Source: Bacteroidota bacterium
GTDB lineage: Bacteria > Bacteroidota > Bacteroidia > Flavobacteriales > Flavobacteriaceae
Assembly (NCBI GenBank): GCA_947468985.1
Contig: CANINJ010000053.1
Coordinates: forward strand, 1 to 9,942
DNA length: 9,942 bases
Reading direction: 5' to 3'
The stretch's first letter is position 1. Each line of letters starts with the position of its first letter. The notes under the pieces are model-generated. The model saw only the letters and a program-made list of their open reading frames with translations, was not told the DNA's origin and did no database searches. Shown here one piece after another: positions 1-6,703 of this stretch. The translations under genes were made by a program, and so were the position numbers.

Positions 1-444
1 ACCGAAAGAAGTCGCTGTTAGCGGCACTTGATTGATAATTGCAGCACCGTCAACAAGCCATCCAATTGCGCCCATATCTGCCCAAGTTACTGTTGGATAA
101 TTGAAAATACTTGAGTATTTTGCTTCGCCCGAATGCAATTGTTCGTACAAATCGTCACGAGAAACTCCTAAGGTTTCGCATGCACTATACAGATACAATC
201 CGTGTCCCGCTTCGTCCTGAACCTTTGCCAATAAGGCAACTTTTCTGCGTAATGTTGGCGCCCGTGTTATCCAATTTCCTTCCGGCAACATTCCAACAAC
301 TTCTGAATGTGCATGTTGAGAAATTTGACGAATATGAGTTTTACGATATTTCTCAGGCATCCAATCTTTAGGCTCGATTTTTTCATCGTTTGCGATGCGT
401 AAATCGAATAATTCTTCTAAATTTTTTATTTCTTTATCTGACAT
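1..444 (-). CDS. paaA: 1,2-phenylacetyl-CoA epoxidase subunit PaaA, N-terminal part (3' end outside window)
   Basis: This is the catalytic subunit of the multicomponent oxygenase PaaABCE, which epoxidises the ring of phenylacetyl-CoA in aerobic phenylacetate breakdown. The 148 visible residues align without gaps, apart from a longer N-terminus, to E. coli PaaA as I remember it. Near-identical stretches include QHAHSE (43-48), [18 protein letters not shown] (51-68), [16 protein letters not shown] (73-88) and GWLVDGAA (128-135). Di-iron ligands expected for the family are visible: E48, E78, H81 and D132. The rest of the ferritin-like fold lies beyond position 1. The start is the ATG at 444, which gives MSDKEI and has no good upstream alternative. 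The gene follows paaE by 53 nt in the same orientation, so the two are probably co-transcribed. Nothing in the visible part looks broken. Confidence 0.97.
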   Translation of the reverse strand, partial: MSDKEIKNLEELFDLRIANDEKIEPKDWMPEKYRKTHIRQISQHAHSEVVGMLPEGNWITRAPTLRRKVALLAKVQDEAGHGLYLYSACETLGVSRDDLYEQLHSGEAKYSSIFNYPTVTWADMGAIGWLVDGAAIINQVPLTATSFG

Positions 445-459
445 AATTTTTTATTTAGA

Positions 460-491
460 TTTAAAGTTTGACAATCAACACCAACTTTAAA
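460..491. repeat. Intercistronic inverted repeat between paaE and paaA
   Basis: TTTAAAGTT (460-468) and AACTTTAAA (483-491) form a perfect 9-bp stem around a 14-nt loop. It begins 6 nt after the paaE stop codon and ends 15 nt before the paaA start, on the minus-strand transcript. The stem is A/U-rich and no U-tract follows it, so it is a poor terminator. It could stabilise or mark a processing point in the paaE-paaA message. The role is inferred only. Confidence 0.5.
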
Positions 492-497
492 ACGATA

Positions 498-1571
498 TTA
501 ATTTCCAAAATCAACAACAATTTTTTTAGAAGTTGGCACAGCTTGACAACTCAAAATATAGTTCTTTGCCACTTCATTTTCATCCAGCGCATAGTTGACT
601 TTCATTTCTGCGGAACCTTCAATGACTTTGCATCGACAAGTACTACAAACACCACCTTTGCAAGCAAAAGGCAAATCGGCACCAGCGGCTAAAGCTCCGT
701 CTAATATGGTATCGAAATCTTCATTCATTGTGAAATGAAATTCTTTTCCGCCATCTATAATAGTTACTTCAGTACCTTCAATTTTCTTCTCTAAAATTTC
801 AGAAACTCTTTTTTTATCCGCATCTGAAATTCCAGAAGTAAACAATTCAAAATGCAACTTTTCTTTTGATAATCCTGCAGCAACTAATTCATCACGAATC
901 AAGAAAATCATTTCTTCTGGCCCACAAATAAAACATTCGTCAACAGCAGGAACATCAATTATTTTATCAGTTAGAACTTGCAATTTTTCCTTTGTAAATC
1001 TTCCGTTTAATAACTCAATACTCCGATTTTCTTTTGTTAAGAAATGAAAAATTTCAATTCGCCCAAAATACCTGTTTTTTAATAATTCTATTTCCTCTTT
1101 AAAGATAATTGATTTTACACTTCTATTCAAATAAAAGAGTTTGAAAGTGCTTTCTGGTTCTAATGCCAAATGCGTTTTAATTATTGAAAGTATGGGTGTG
1201 ATTCCACTTCCCGCTGCAAAAGCAATATAATTTTTGGCTTTTGAAGGATTTACATCTGTATGAAAAACACCATTTGGCGGCATAATTTCGAGGAAATCAC
1301 CCTTCTTTAATTTATCATTTACAAAAGTAGAAAAAAGTCCATTATTGATTTTTTTAACTGCAACTTGCCATTTATTTTCAACTGGACTAGAACATAAAGA
1401 ATAGGAACGACGAATTTCCTCGCCATCAATTGTTGCTTTTAAAGTCAAATGTTGCCCTTGCTTGTATACAAATTCTTGTTTTAGTTCCTCTGGAATATCA
1501 AAGGAAATCACCGAACAATCTTTAGTTTCCTTATAAATATCGAGTATTTTTATACTATGAAATTTCGCCAT
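498..1571 (-). CDS. paaE: 1,2-phenylacetyl-CoA epoxidase reductase subunit PaaE
   Basis: This is the electron-transfer component of the PaaABCE oxygenase. It passes electrons from NAD(P)H through FAD and a [2Fe-2S] cluster to the di-iron centre of PaaA. Three domains are readable in the 357 residues. An FAD-binding barrel carries RSYSLCSSP at 55-63. A nucleotide-binding domain carries GSGITP at 121-126 and CGPEEM at 216-221. A C-terminal plant-type ferredoxin domain (about 265-357) has cluster cysteines C304, C309, C312 and C342 in the pattern C-x4-C-x2-C-x29-C. Length and order match the PaaE family; all key residues are present. The ATG at 1571 gives MAKFHSIKIL. In E. coli paaE follows paaD; here it precedes paaA. 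It lies 156 nt downstream of the regulator gene, and its own promoter region contains a palindromic operator. Confidence 0.96.
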   Translation of the reverse strand: MAKFHSIKILDIYKETKDCSVISFDIPEELKQEFVYKQGQHLTLKATIDGEEIRRSYSLCSSPVENKWQVAVKKINNGLFSTFVNDKLKKGDFLEIMPPNGVFHTDVNPSKAKNYIAFAAGSGITPILSIIKTHLALEPESTFKLFYLNRSVKSIIFKEEIELLKNRYFGRIEIFHFLTKENRSIELLNGRFTKEKLQVLTDKIIDVPAVDECFICGPEEMIFLIRDELVAAGLSKEKLHFELFTSGISDADKKRVSEILEKKIEGTEVTIIDGGKEFHFTMNEDFDTILDGALAAGADLPFACKGGVCSTCRCKVIEGSAEMKVNYALDENEVAKNYILSCQAVPTSKKIVVDFGN

Positions 1572-1589
1572 TAAATTTACAATTATTTC

Positions 1590-1609
1590 AAACTAACAAC
1601 CGTTAGTTT
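1590..1609. promoter_or_regulatory. Palindromic operator upstream of paaE (putative PaaR/TetR site)
   Basis: AAACTAAC-AACC-GTTAGTTT is a perfect inverted repeat with 8-bp arms and a 4-bp centre. It sits 18 nt upstream of the paaE start codon. The size and symmetry suit a TetR-family dimer, and the regulator gene is immediately upstream. The core resembles the Thermus PaaR site that I recall as CNAACGNNCGTTNG, with one mismatch; that comparison is from memory. It overlaps the expected transcription start of paaE, so binding should block transcription until phenylacetyl-CoA relieves it. Confidence 0.75.
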
Positions 1610-1615
1610 ACAATG

Positions 1616-1623
1616 CAAATTTA
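1616..1623 (-). promoter_or_regulatory. Candidate -7 element of the paaE promoter
   Basis: Read on the minus strand, TAAATTTG is an exact match to the Bacteroidota -7 consensus TAnnTTTG. It would start transcription near 1610, at the edge of the operator. No good -33 box is seen. An alternative reading uses the TTTG at 1619-1616 as -33 with TTAGTTTG (1596-1589, one mismatch) as -7, separated by 19 nt. In both cases the operator overlaps the promoter. Confidence 0.5.
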
Positions 1624-1727
1624 AGTATTATTTCTCAAAAAGCTACTACAACGATTGAAAAAATAGATTTAATGAAATTTTGAATGGAAAAAGCAACGAA
1701 ATATGTAATTTTAAGAATAACTATATT

Positions 1728-2297
1728 TTAAACAATTCCATTTAGTAAAACTTGTTTCATATTCGATTTTAAAACGATAGGATTTAAGTTTTTTTTCTTT
1801 CCATACCAAAGATAAAGAGTTCTTAAAGTGGAGAGTATTGAAAAAATAACAACTTCGGGATTAAGGTTTTTTATTTCCCCATTAGCAATTCCATTTACAA
1901 TTATTCTTCTAAAATATTCTTCATAATCTTCACGCATTTTAATAAAATAGCTTAATTCGGCTGGTGCCAAATGCATCCAATCATTATTCAAACACGCTAA
2001 TGCGTCCGAATTTCTTAAAGTAATATCAATATGAAGTTGAATTACCTTTTCTAATTTTTGAATATTTGTATCTTCAGAAATTACAATTTTAGAAATAGTA
2101 TTGGTGAATTCTTCTGCAATTTCGATAATAATTAATGCTAAAATTTCTTGTTTGGATTTTATATGATTATACAAACTTGCAGCCTTAATATCCATTGACT
2201 GAGCAATATCGCGCATCGTTATTGCGCTGTAACCTTTTTCTTTAAAAAGTTTTGCAGCTACATTAATAATCTCCGTTTTTCTATCTGTAATTTTCAT
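1728..2297 (-). CDS. TetR/AcrR-family transcriptional regulator, probable PaaR-like repressor of phenylacetate genes
   Basis: This is a 189-residue TetR-type repressor. The N-terminal helix-turn-helix spans about residues 8-52, including LFKEKGYSAITMRDIA, then the recognition region with KAASLYNHIKSK at 38-49. This spacing is typical of TetR proteins. The C-terminal all-helical ligand-binding and dimerisation domain is divergent, as is usual. The context, directly upstream of paaE with matching palindromes at both promoters, suggests a PaaR-like protein that senses phenylacetyl-CoA. The ligand is inferred, not read from sequence. I place the start at the ATG at 2297. A longer reading from a TTG at 2306 adds three residues, but that TTG lies inside a perfect -7 promoter element and is unlikely. 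The gene is probably autoregulated through the site at 2331-2344. Confidence 0.9.
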   Translation of the reverse strand: MKITDRKTEIINVAAKLFKEKGYSAITMRDIAQSMDIKAASLYNHIKSKQEILALIIIEIAEEFTNTISKIVISEDTNIQKLEKVIQLHIDITLRNSDALACLNNDWMHLAPAELSYFIKMREDYEEYFRRIIVNGIANGEIKNLNPEVVIFSILSTLRTLYLWYGKKKNLNPIVLKSNMKQVLLNGIV

Positions 2298-2303
2298 AGG
2301 TTT

Positions 2304-2311
2304 CAAATGTA
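2304..2311 (-). promoter_or_regulatory. -7 element of the TetR regulator promoter
   Basis: TACATTTG on the minus strand matches TAnnTTTG exactly. It ends only 6 nt before the ATG at 2297, so the transcript would begin at or within a few bases of the start codon. The -33 position (near 2331-2334) is occupied by the left end of the palindrome at 2331-2344 and lacks a TTTG box. Confidence 0.6.
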
Positions 2312-2330
2312 GAATTTATTTCAAAGTAAA

Positions 2331-2344
2331 GTAACTTTTGTTAC
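2331..2344. promoter_or_regulatory. Palindromic operator between the divergent regulator and rhodanese genes
   Basis: GTAAC-TTTT-GTTAC is a perfect 5-bp-arm palindrome with a 4-bp centre. Its core TAAC-N4-GTTA is the same as in the paaE operator at 1590-1609. It lies between two divergent -7 elements, 19 nt from the regulator's and 22 nt from the rhodanese's. It therefore covers the -33 region of the regulator promoter and touches that of the rhodanese promoter. A repressor bound here could control both genes. Confidence 0.65.
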
Positions 2345-2366
2345 AAATTTATTCGTTTTCACACTT

Positions 2367-2374
2367 TACCTTTG
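2367..2374 (+). promoter_or_regulatory. -7 element of the rhodanese gene promoter
   Basis: TACCTTTG matches TAnnTTTG exactly and lies 21 nt before the ATG at 2396. This predicts a leader of roughly 15 nt. No clear -33 box is visible; that region abuts the palindrome at 2331-2344. Confidence 0.55.
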
Positions 2375-2395
2375 TATTTCAAAAATTATAAAATT

Positions 2396-2704
2396 ATGGG
2401 ATTATTAGATTTTTTAGGTCTTGGAAACAAATCAGAAAGTATTCAAGAATTTATAGAAAAAGGAGCGGTAATCATTGATGTTAGAAGTCCTGGAGAATTT
2501 GCAGGTGGACATATTAAAGGTTCAAAAAATATACCTTTAAGTGAGATTGGAACTAAAATCAATGAAATTAAAAAACAAAATAAACCAGTTATCGCATGTT
2601 GTGCCAGTGGAATGAGAAGTTCTCAAGCGACTTCAATTTTAAAACAAAACGGAATTGACGCAATAAATGGCGGAGGATGGCAAAGTTTACAGAGCAAATT
2701 GTAG
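2396..2704 (+). CDS. Small single-domain rhodanese (sulfurtransferase)
   Basis: This is a 102-residue cytoplasmic protein consisting of one rhodanese domain. Rhodaneses carry sulfur as a cysteine persulfide. Visible hallmarks are VIIDVRSPGEFAGGHIKGS (25-43, the DVR-xxxE-xxGHI signature), NIPL (45-48), and the active-site loop C69-A-S-G-M-R74-S, which fits CxxGxR with C69 as catalytic cysteine. There is no signal peptide or membrane segment. I use the ATG at 2396 (MGLLDFLG); an in-frame TTG at 2372 lies inside the -7 element and is rejected. The gene is divergent from the TetR regulator and shares its intergenic operator, so it may belong to the phenylacetate regulon. A role in sulfur supply, for example to Fe-S proteins such as PaaE, is speculation. 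Its stop codon abuts that of the next gene. Confidence 0.9.
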   Translation: MGLLDFLGLGNKSESIQEFIEKGAVIIDVRSPGEFAGGHIKGSKNIPLSEIGTKINEIKKQNKPVIACCASGMRSSQATSILKQNGIDAINGGGWQSLQSKL

Positions 2705-2739
2705 CTAAAATTTCATAAAAGAAAATTCGCTTTTTAGCT
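2703..2739 (+). terminator. Weak candidate terminator for the rhodanese transcript
   Basis: AGCTAAAA (2703-2710) and TTTTAGCT (2732-2739) are perfect 8-bp complements with a 21-nt loop, followed by a T-rich stretch (2740-2750). The stem starts in the rhodanese stop codon and extends into the 3' end of the convergent GSCFA gene. The stem is mostly A/T and the loop long, so this is a low-confidence call. Confidence 0.3.
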
Positions 2740-3655
2740 TGCTTATTTTTAATTCCAATTGGTTAGTAAATTTTAAATGACTTTCAGAATTGGAATTAAA
2801 AGGACGATGTAACACCCCTTTTTGGATTGTTTCGACAGCTTCCATTGTTAGAAATGCGTTTTCAGAAATTGTAGAATTGCAGAATCGTTCCCAGATATAA
2901 TCAATTGCGACTTGTGTTGGATGTAGCATGTCTTCTGCATAAAAACGATAATCTCGAAGTTCATCCATCATGATTTCGTAGGAAGGAAAATATATGTTTG
3001 TCGTATTTCGAATCTCAAAAGTAGAATGTATAGCAGAAATTAGATTTGCTTTACTTCTTTGATTTTCTGAAAAACCATCTTTGATGTGGCGAACAGGTGA
3101 AACGGTAAAAATAATTGCACATTTCGGATTTACTTTTTCGATTAAATCAATTGTATTTTGAATCGATTTTTCGATAGTTGCAACTGATAAAATTTCCTTG
3201 TCAAATTGATTTTGTGAAACTTTATGGCAATTGGCAACTACTTTTTCCGTTTGTTTATTTCGATAAACCCAAGAAGTTCCATACGTAATAATAATATGTG
3301 AAGCTTCTGTTATTTGTTTATTAGTAGTTTTTACAAATCCATTTAATACTTGTAAAAAATCTTCCTTGTTTGTATTACTTAGATCTGAATGGACGTCAAA
3401 ACAATGCCAGCGTTCATTTTGAAAAAAAATATCTTCCTCAGTAAAAAATTTTAAGTTTAAGGCTTTCAAAATAATATTTTCGATTGCTAAAGGATGAAAT
3501 AAAATCCCAAATGGATTGCAGGTGTTTTGAAACTTAAAATAATCGAATTTTTCAGCCATATTTACTGCAAAACAGGAACCCAAAGACACCATTTTTGATG
3601 AATAATCAATTGGGGAATTTGATTTTGATATGGGTATTTTGGTTGTGAAATTCAT
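2705..3655 (-). CDS. GSCFA domain-containing protein (SGNH-hydrolase-like)
   Basis: This 316-residue protein carries the family-naming motif GSCFA at 26-30, followed by the conserved NPFGILFHP at 47-55. Other conserved-looking segments are TYGTSWVYRN (124-133), SPVRHIKDG (186-194) and EDMLHPTQVAIDYIWERF (241-258). The pattern resembles SGNH esterases. S27 could be the nucleophile (block I), and D242 and H245 (D-x-x-H) the block V pair; this triad is my inference. No signal peptide is seen, so it is probably cytoplasmic. The substrate is unknown, although such folds often act on acyl or acetyl esters. The ATG at 3655 gives MNFTTKIPIS. The gene lies 88 nt downstream of alaS, beyond a terminator, so it probably has its own promoter; a poor -7 match (TATTTTTC, 3679-3672) is present. 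Confidence 0.88.
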   Translation of the reverse strand: MNFTTKIPISKSNSPIDYSSKMVSLGSCFAVNMAEKFDYFKFQNTCNPFGILFHPLAIENIILKALNLKFFTEEDIFFQNERWHCFDVHSDLSNTNKEDFLQVLNGFVKTTNKQITEASHIIITYGTSWVYRNKQTEKVVANCHKVSQNQFDKEILSVATIEKSIQNTIDLIEKVNPKCAIIFTVSPVRHIKDGFSENQRSKANLISAIHSTFEIRNTTNIYFPSYEIMMDELRDYRFYAEDMLHPTQVAIDYIWERFCNSTISENAFLTMEAVETIQKGVLHRPFNSNSESHLKFTNQLELKISKLKSEFSFMKF

Positions 3656-3692
3656 AACTTTTTATTTGTTTGAAAAATACCTTTTTTAAATT

Positions 3693-3730
3693 AAAAAAAT
3701 CCTTTCAGAATTTAAAACTCTTAAAGGATT
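3693..3730 (-). terminator. Intrinsic terminator of alaS
   Basis: On the minus strand, AATCCTTT (3730-3723) and AAAGGATT (3705-3698) form a perfect 8-bp stem around a 17-nt loop. A run of T follows directly (3699-3693). It starts 13 nt after the alaS stop codon. Position and form are those of a Rho-independent terminator separating alaS from the GSCFA gene. Confidence 0.75.
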
Positions 3731-3743
3731 CTATTTTTTAAAC

Positions 3744-6371
3744 CTACTTCACAAATTCAATTGCTTTTTCTAACGCTTCTGGAATTCCAGCTGTATTTTT
3801 TCCTCCAGCAGTTGCAAAGAACGGTTGTCCTCCTCCTCCACCTTGGATGAATTTACCTAATTCGCGAACTACATTTCCAGCGTTTAAAGCTTTTTCGGCA
3901 ACTAATTCTTTTGATATATAACAGCTAATCGTTGGTTTTCCTTCTTCGGCTGTAGCCAAAACTACAAATACATTTGTACCTAACGTTCCTAATTCATAAG
4001 CCAAATCTTTAGCTCCATTTGGATCTAAATCCACTTGTTTTGCTAGAAATTGAATTCCGTTTATTTGTTGGATATCAGCTGTTAAAGCAGCTTTCATATT
4101 TTTGACTTTCTCTTTTACAAAGACCTCAATTTGTTTTGAAAGTTTTGCGTTATCGTCTTGTAACGACTGAACTGCTTTCAAAATATCTTGTGGGTTTTTC
4201 AATGCTTCTTTAACTTCATTCAACGTATTTTCATACGATGCGAAATGTGCTTTTACAGCATCACTTGTAATTGCTTCTATACGGCGAATTCCCGCAGCAA
4301 CAGCACCTTCAGAAACAATTTTGAAATTCCAGATTTCGGCTGTGTTTTTCACGTGGATTCCGCCACACAATTCCATACTTTCTCCAAATTTTATTGCACG
4401 TACTTCGTCCCCATATTTTTCTCCAAAAAGCGCCATTGCGCCTTCTGAAACTGCTTGTGCAAAAGGAATATTTCTGCGTTCTATTAATGGTAATTGCTCT
4501 TGAATTCTTGCGTTTACAAAATCCTCTACTTGTTGCAATTCGGATTCCGTCATTTTTACAAAATGTGAAAAGTCAAAACGCAAATAATTTGGATTTACTA
4601 AAGATCCTTTTTGTTCTACGTGCGTTCCTAAAATGCTTCGTAATGCTTGATGCATCAAATGCGTTGCCGAGTGATTTCTTGACGATAAGCTTCTTAAATC
4701 TTGGTTTACTTTGGCCACAAAACTTGCGTTTACATTTTCAGGCAATTTTTTAGCCAAATGCAAAATCAGGTTGTTTTCTTTTTTGGTGTCAATTATTTCT
4801 ATGGATTCGTTTGCTGAAACCAAAGTTCCTTTATCACCAACTTGCCCACCACCTTCTGGATAAAAAGGCGTGTTATTTAAAACTATTTGGAATAAAACAC
4901 CATCTTTTTTACTGTCAATTTTACGAAAACGAGTGATTTTTACTTCGTTTTCAGCTAAATCATACCCTACAAATGTTTCTGTATTTCCTTGTGCCAATAA
5001 AGTCCAATCTTCGGTTGAAACTTCTGATGCAGCACGAGAACGCGTTTTTTGTTCAAGCATCGCTTTATCAAAACCAGATTCGTCCAATTCAAGTCCTCTT
5101 TCTCTTAATATCAGTGCCGTTAAATCGATTGGGAAACCAAAAGTATCGTATAATTCGAATGCTTTTTGTCCTGAAATCGTTTTTCCATCTGTAGCAGAAA
5201 TTACATTTTCTAACAATTGTAATCCTTGATCTAATGTTCTTAAAAAAGAATTTTCTTCTTCTCGAATTACGTTCATAACCAAGTTTTTCTGAGCATTAAT
5301 TTCTGGAAAAGAACTTCCCATTTGACTGCTCAAGGTTTCTACTAATTGGTAAATAAACGCTTCTTTAGTATTCAAAAATGTAAATCCGTAACGAATCGCA
5401 CGACGCAAAATTCTACGAATTACATATCCTGCACCTGTATTAGAAGGCAATTGTCCGTCGGCAATTGCAAAAGCAACGGCACGAACGTGATCAGCAATAA
5501 CGCGAATGGCTATATTGATTTTTTCTTCTTCGTCGTCTTTGGCTTTAATGGTATATTTTCCACCCGTTATTTTCTCAATATGTTGAATAATTGGTGTAAA
5601 AACATCGGTATCATAATTGGACTGAACTCCTTGCAAAACCATGCACAAACGTTCAAAACCCATTCCGGTATCTACGTGTTGGGCCGGTAGTTTTTCAAGA
5701 GATCCGTCGGCTTTACGGTTGAATTCCATAAATACATTGTTCCAAATTTCCACCACATGTGGATGGTCATTATTGACTAAATCTTTTCCTGAAATTTTAG
5801 CTTTTTCTTCTACTGAACGAATGTCAACGTGAATTTCTGAACAAGGACCACAAGGACCTTGCTCCCCCATTTCCCAGAAATTATCTTTTTTGTTTCCAAG
5901 GATAATTCGGTCTTCGGAAATTAAGGTTTTCCAAATATCATAGGCTTCTTGGTCGAAAGGAACATTTTCGTCTAGATTTCCTTCAAAAACAGAAACATAA
6001 AGAATGTCTTTTGGTATTTTATAGACTTCGGTTAATAATTCCCAAGCCCAATTGATGGCTTCTTTTTTGAAATAGTCACCAAAAGACCAGTTTCCCAACA
6101 TTTCAAACATGGTATGGTGGTAGGTGTCAATCCCTACTTCTTCTAAATCATTATGTTTTCCTGAAACACGAAGACATTTTTGAGTATCAGCAATTCGGGC
6201 ACTTTTTGGGGTTCCGTTACCCAAAAAATATTCTTTGAACTGGGCCATTCCTGAGTTGTTGAACATCAAGGTTGGATCATCTTTAAGAACGATTGGTGCC
6301 GATGGAACTATTAAATGTCCTTTGCTTTCAAAAAAATCTAAAAATTGTTTTCTTACGTCTTGTGATTTCAT
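3744..6371 (-). CDS. alaS: Alanine--tRNA ligase
   Basis: This is the full-length 875-residue cytoplasmic AlaS, which charges tRNA-Ala and edits mis-charged Ser and Gly. The class II catalytic core begins at residue 1, with [15 protein letters not shown] (37-51) and [13 protein letters not shown] (68-80), then [18 protein letters not shown] (85-102). The editing domain carries the zinc-site motifs HSATH (H567, H571) and CGGIH (C669, H673). A coiled-coil-like linker (about 715-765) leads to the C-Ala domain, with [19 protein letters not shown] at 841-859. The length is normal for bacterial AlaS and all signature residues are present. The ATG at 6371 gives [10 protein letters not shown], the typical N-terminus. 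It is divergent from the M23 peptidase gene across a 347-bp intergenic region containing structured repeats. Confidence 0.99.
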   Translation of the reverse strand: MKSQDVRKQFLDFFESKGHLIVPSAPIVLKDDPTLMFNNSGMAQFKEYFLGNGTPKSARIADTQKCLRVSGKHNDLEEVGIDTYHHTMFEMLGNWSFGDYFKKEAINWAWELLTEVYKIPKDILYVSVFEGNLDENVPFDQEAYDIWKTLISEDRIILGNKKDNFWEMGEQGPCGPCSEIHVDIRSVEEKAKISGKDLVNNDHPHVVEIWNNVFMEFNRKADGSLEKLPAQHVDTGMGFERLCMVLQGVQSNYDTDVFTPIIQHIEKITGGKYTIKAKDDEEEKINIAIRVIADHVRAVAFAIADGQLPSNTGAGYVIRRILRRAIRYGFTFLNTKEAFIYQLVETLSSQMGSSFPEINAQKNLVMNVIREEENSFLRTLDQGLQLLENVISATDGKTISGQKAFELYDTFGFPIDLTALILRERGLELDESGFDKAMLEQKTRSRAASEVSTEDWTLLAQGNTETFVGYDLAENEVKITRFRKIDSKKDGVLFQIVLNNTPFYPEGGGQVGDKGTLVSANESIEIIDTKKENNLILHLAKKLPENVNASFVAKVNQDLRSLSSRNHSATHLMHQALRSILGTHVEQKGSLVNPNYLRFDFSHFVKMTESELQQVEDFVNARIQEQLPLIERRNIPFAQAVSEGAMALFGEKYGDEVRAIKFGESMELCGGIHVKNTAEIWNFKIVSEGAVAAGIRRIEAITSDAVKAHFASYENTLNEVKEALKNPQDILKAVQSLQDDNAKLSKQIEVFVKEKVKNMKAALTADIQQINGIQFLAKQVDLDPNGAKDLAYELGTLGTNVFVVLATAEEGKPTISCYISKELVAEKALNAGNVVRELGKFIQGGGGGQPFFATAGGKNTAGIPEALEKAIEFVK

Positions 6372-6380
6372 TGTTATTGT

Positions 6381-6448
6381 TTAATCGGTTATTTGGTTAA
6401 TTGGTTAATTGGTTTTCGAATAAACGGATAACCAAATCAACGGATTAA
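6381..6448. repeat. Octamer-based imperfect inverted repeat (long hairpin) upstream of alaS
   Basis: The left arm 6381-6399 (TTAATCGGTTATTTGGTTA) and right arm 6429-6448 match as inverted copies with one substitution and one 1-base gap. The left arm and loop are built from 8-bp units: GGTTATTT at 6387, GGTTAATT at 6395 and 6403, and a partial GGTTTTCG at 6411. The element begins 9 nt upstream of the alaS start codon. It looks like a small non-coding intergenic repeat. A role in alaS leader structure is possible but not shown. Confidence 0.65.
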
Positions 6449-6455
6449 CGTTTTT

Positions 6456-6595
6456 GCCCCAGATTGCAGTGGAAAGCTTCGAGATTTTGAAATTTATTAT
6501 TTCTTGAGCTGGTAGAGCGACCAAAGGAAGCTTCTACTGGCTTGTAGAAAAAAAGATTTCAAAACGAGAACTTGCAACGGAAAGCTGGAATAGGC
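6456..6595. repeat. Structured 140-nt intergenic element with direct repeats flanking a hairpin
   Basis: TTGCAGTGGAAAGCT (6464-6478) recurs as TTGCAACGGAAAGCT (6572-6586), two mismatches in 15. Outside these, GCC-CCAG (6456-6462) can pair with CTGG-aata-GGC (6585-6595), leaving a 4-nt bulge. Inside, TTTTGAAAT (6485-6493) pairs perfectly with ATTTCAAAA (6556-6564), with weaker pairing continuing outward. A small hairpin TTCTAC-tggctt-GTAGAA (6532-6549) sits near the apex. No open reading frame explains it. It resembles a family of intergenic repeats I recall from Flavobacterium genomes, but I could not check this. Confidence 0.6.
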
Positions 6596-6641
6596 ACATA
6601 AAATAGTGTTAAAAAAAGCGGTGGACTACTGAAACATTTAT

Positions 6642-6649
6642 TAAATTTG
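6642..6649 (+). promoter_or_regulatory. Candidate -7 element for the M23 peptidase operon
   Basis: TAAATTTG matches TAnnTTTG exactly, 69 nt before the ATG at 6719. It predicts a leader of about 60 nt that would include the inverted repeat at 6659-6695. No convincing -33 TTTG box is seen at the expected distance. Confidence 0.4.
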
Positions 6650-6658
6650 TTTTTCCAA

Positions 6659-6695
6659 CGCTTTGTAAATTTATAAAACCTATTTTTACAAAGTG
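6659..6695. repeat. Perfect inverted repeat upstream of the M23 peptidase gene
   Basis: CTTTGTAAA (6661-6669) and TTTACAAAG (6685-6693) are perfect 9-bp complements with a 15-nt loop. Pairing can extend by a G-U and a C-G to 6659-6695. It ends 23 nt before the start codon at 6719. It may be a 5'-leader hairpin or an operator; the sequence alone does not decide. Confidence 0.5.
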
Positions 6696-6703
6696 CAAAA
6701 ATA
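6696..6703 (-). promoter_or_regulatory. Possible distal -7 element for alaS
   Basis: TATTTTTG on the minus strand is the only exact TAnnTTTG match that I found between the two divergent genes in the alaS direction. It has no -33 box. If used, the alaS leader would be about 320 nt and would contain both structured repeats. In AT-rich DNA a chance match is quite possible. Confidence 0.25.

Noticed and set aside
2372..2395. Upstream TTG start extending the rhodanese by eight residues
   Set aside because: The TTG is the end of an exact -7 promoter element (TACCTTTG), so it would lie upstream of the transcription start. The ATG at 2396 gives a natural rhodanese N-terminus.
4188..5832. Several open frames on the plus strand opposite alaS
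   Set aside because: They are antisense shadows of a highly conserved coding sequence, show no recognisable domains and have atypical composition.
6501..6549. tRNA-like string (GAGCTGGTAGAGCGACC) that recalls a D-arm
   Set aside because: The GCTC partner of the D-stem is missing, there is no T-loop GGTTCGAATCC-like sequence, and no acceptor stem can be drawn. It lies inside the structured repeat element.
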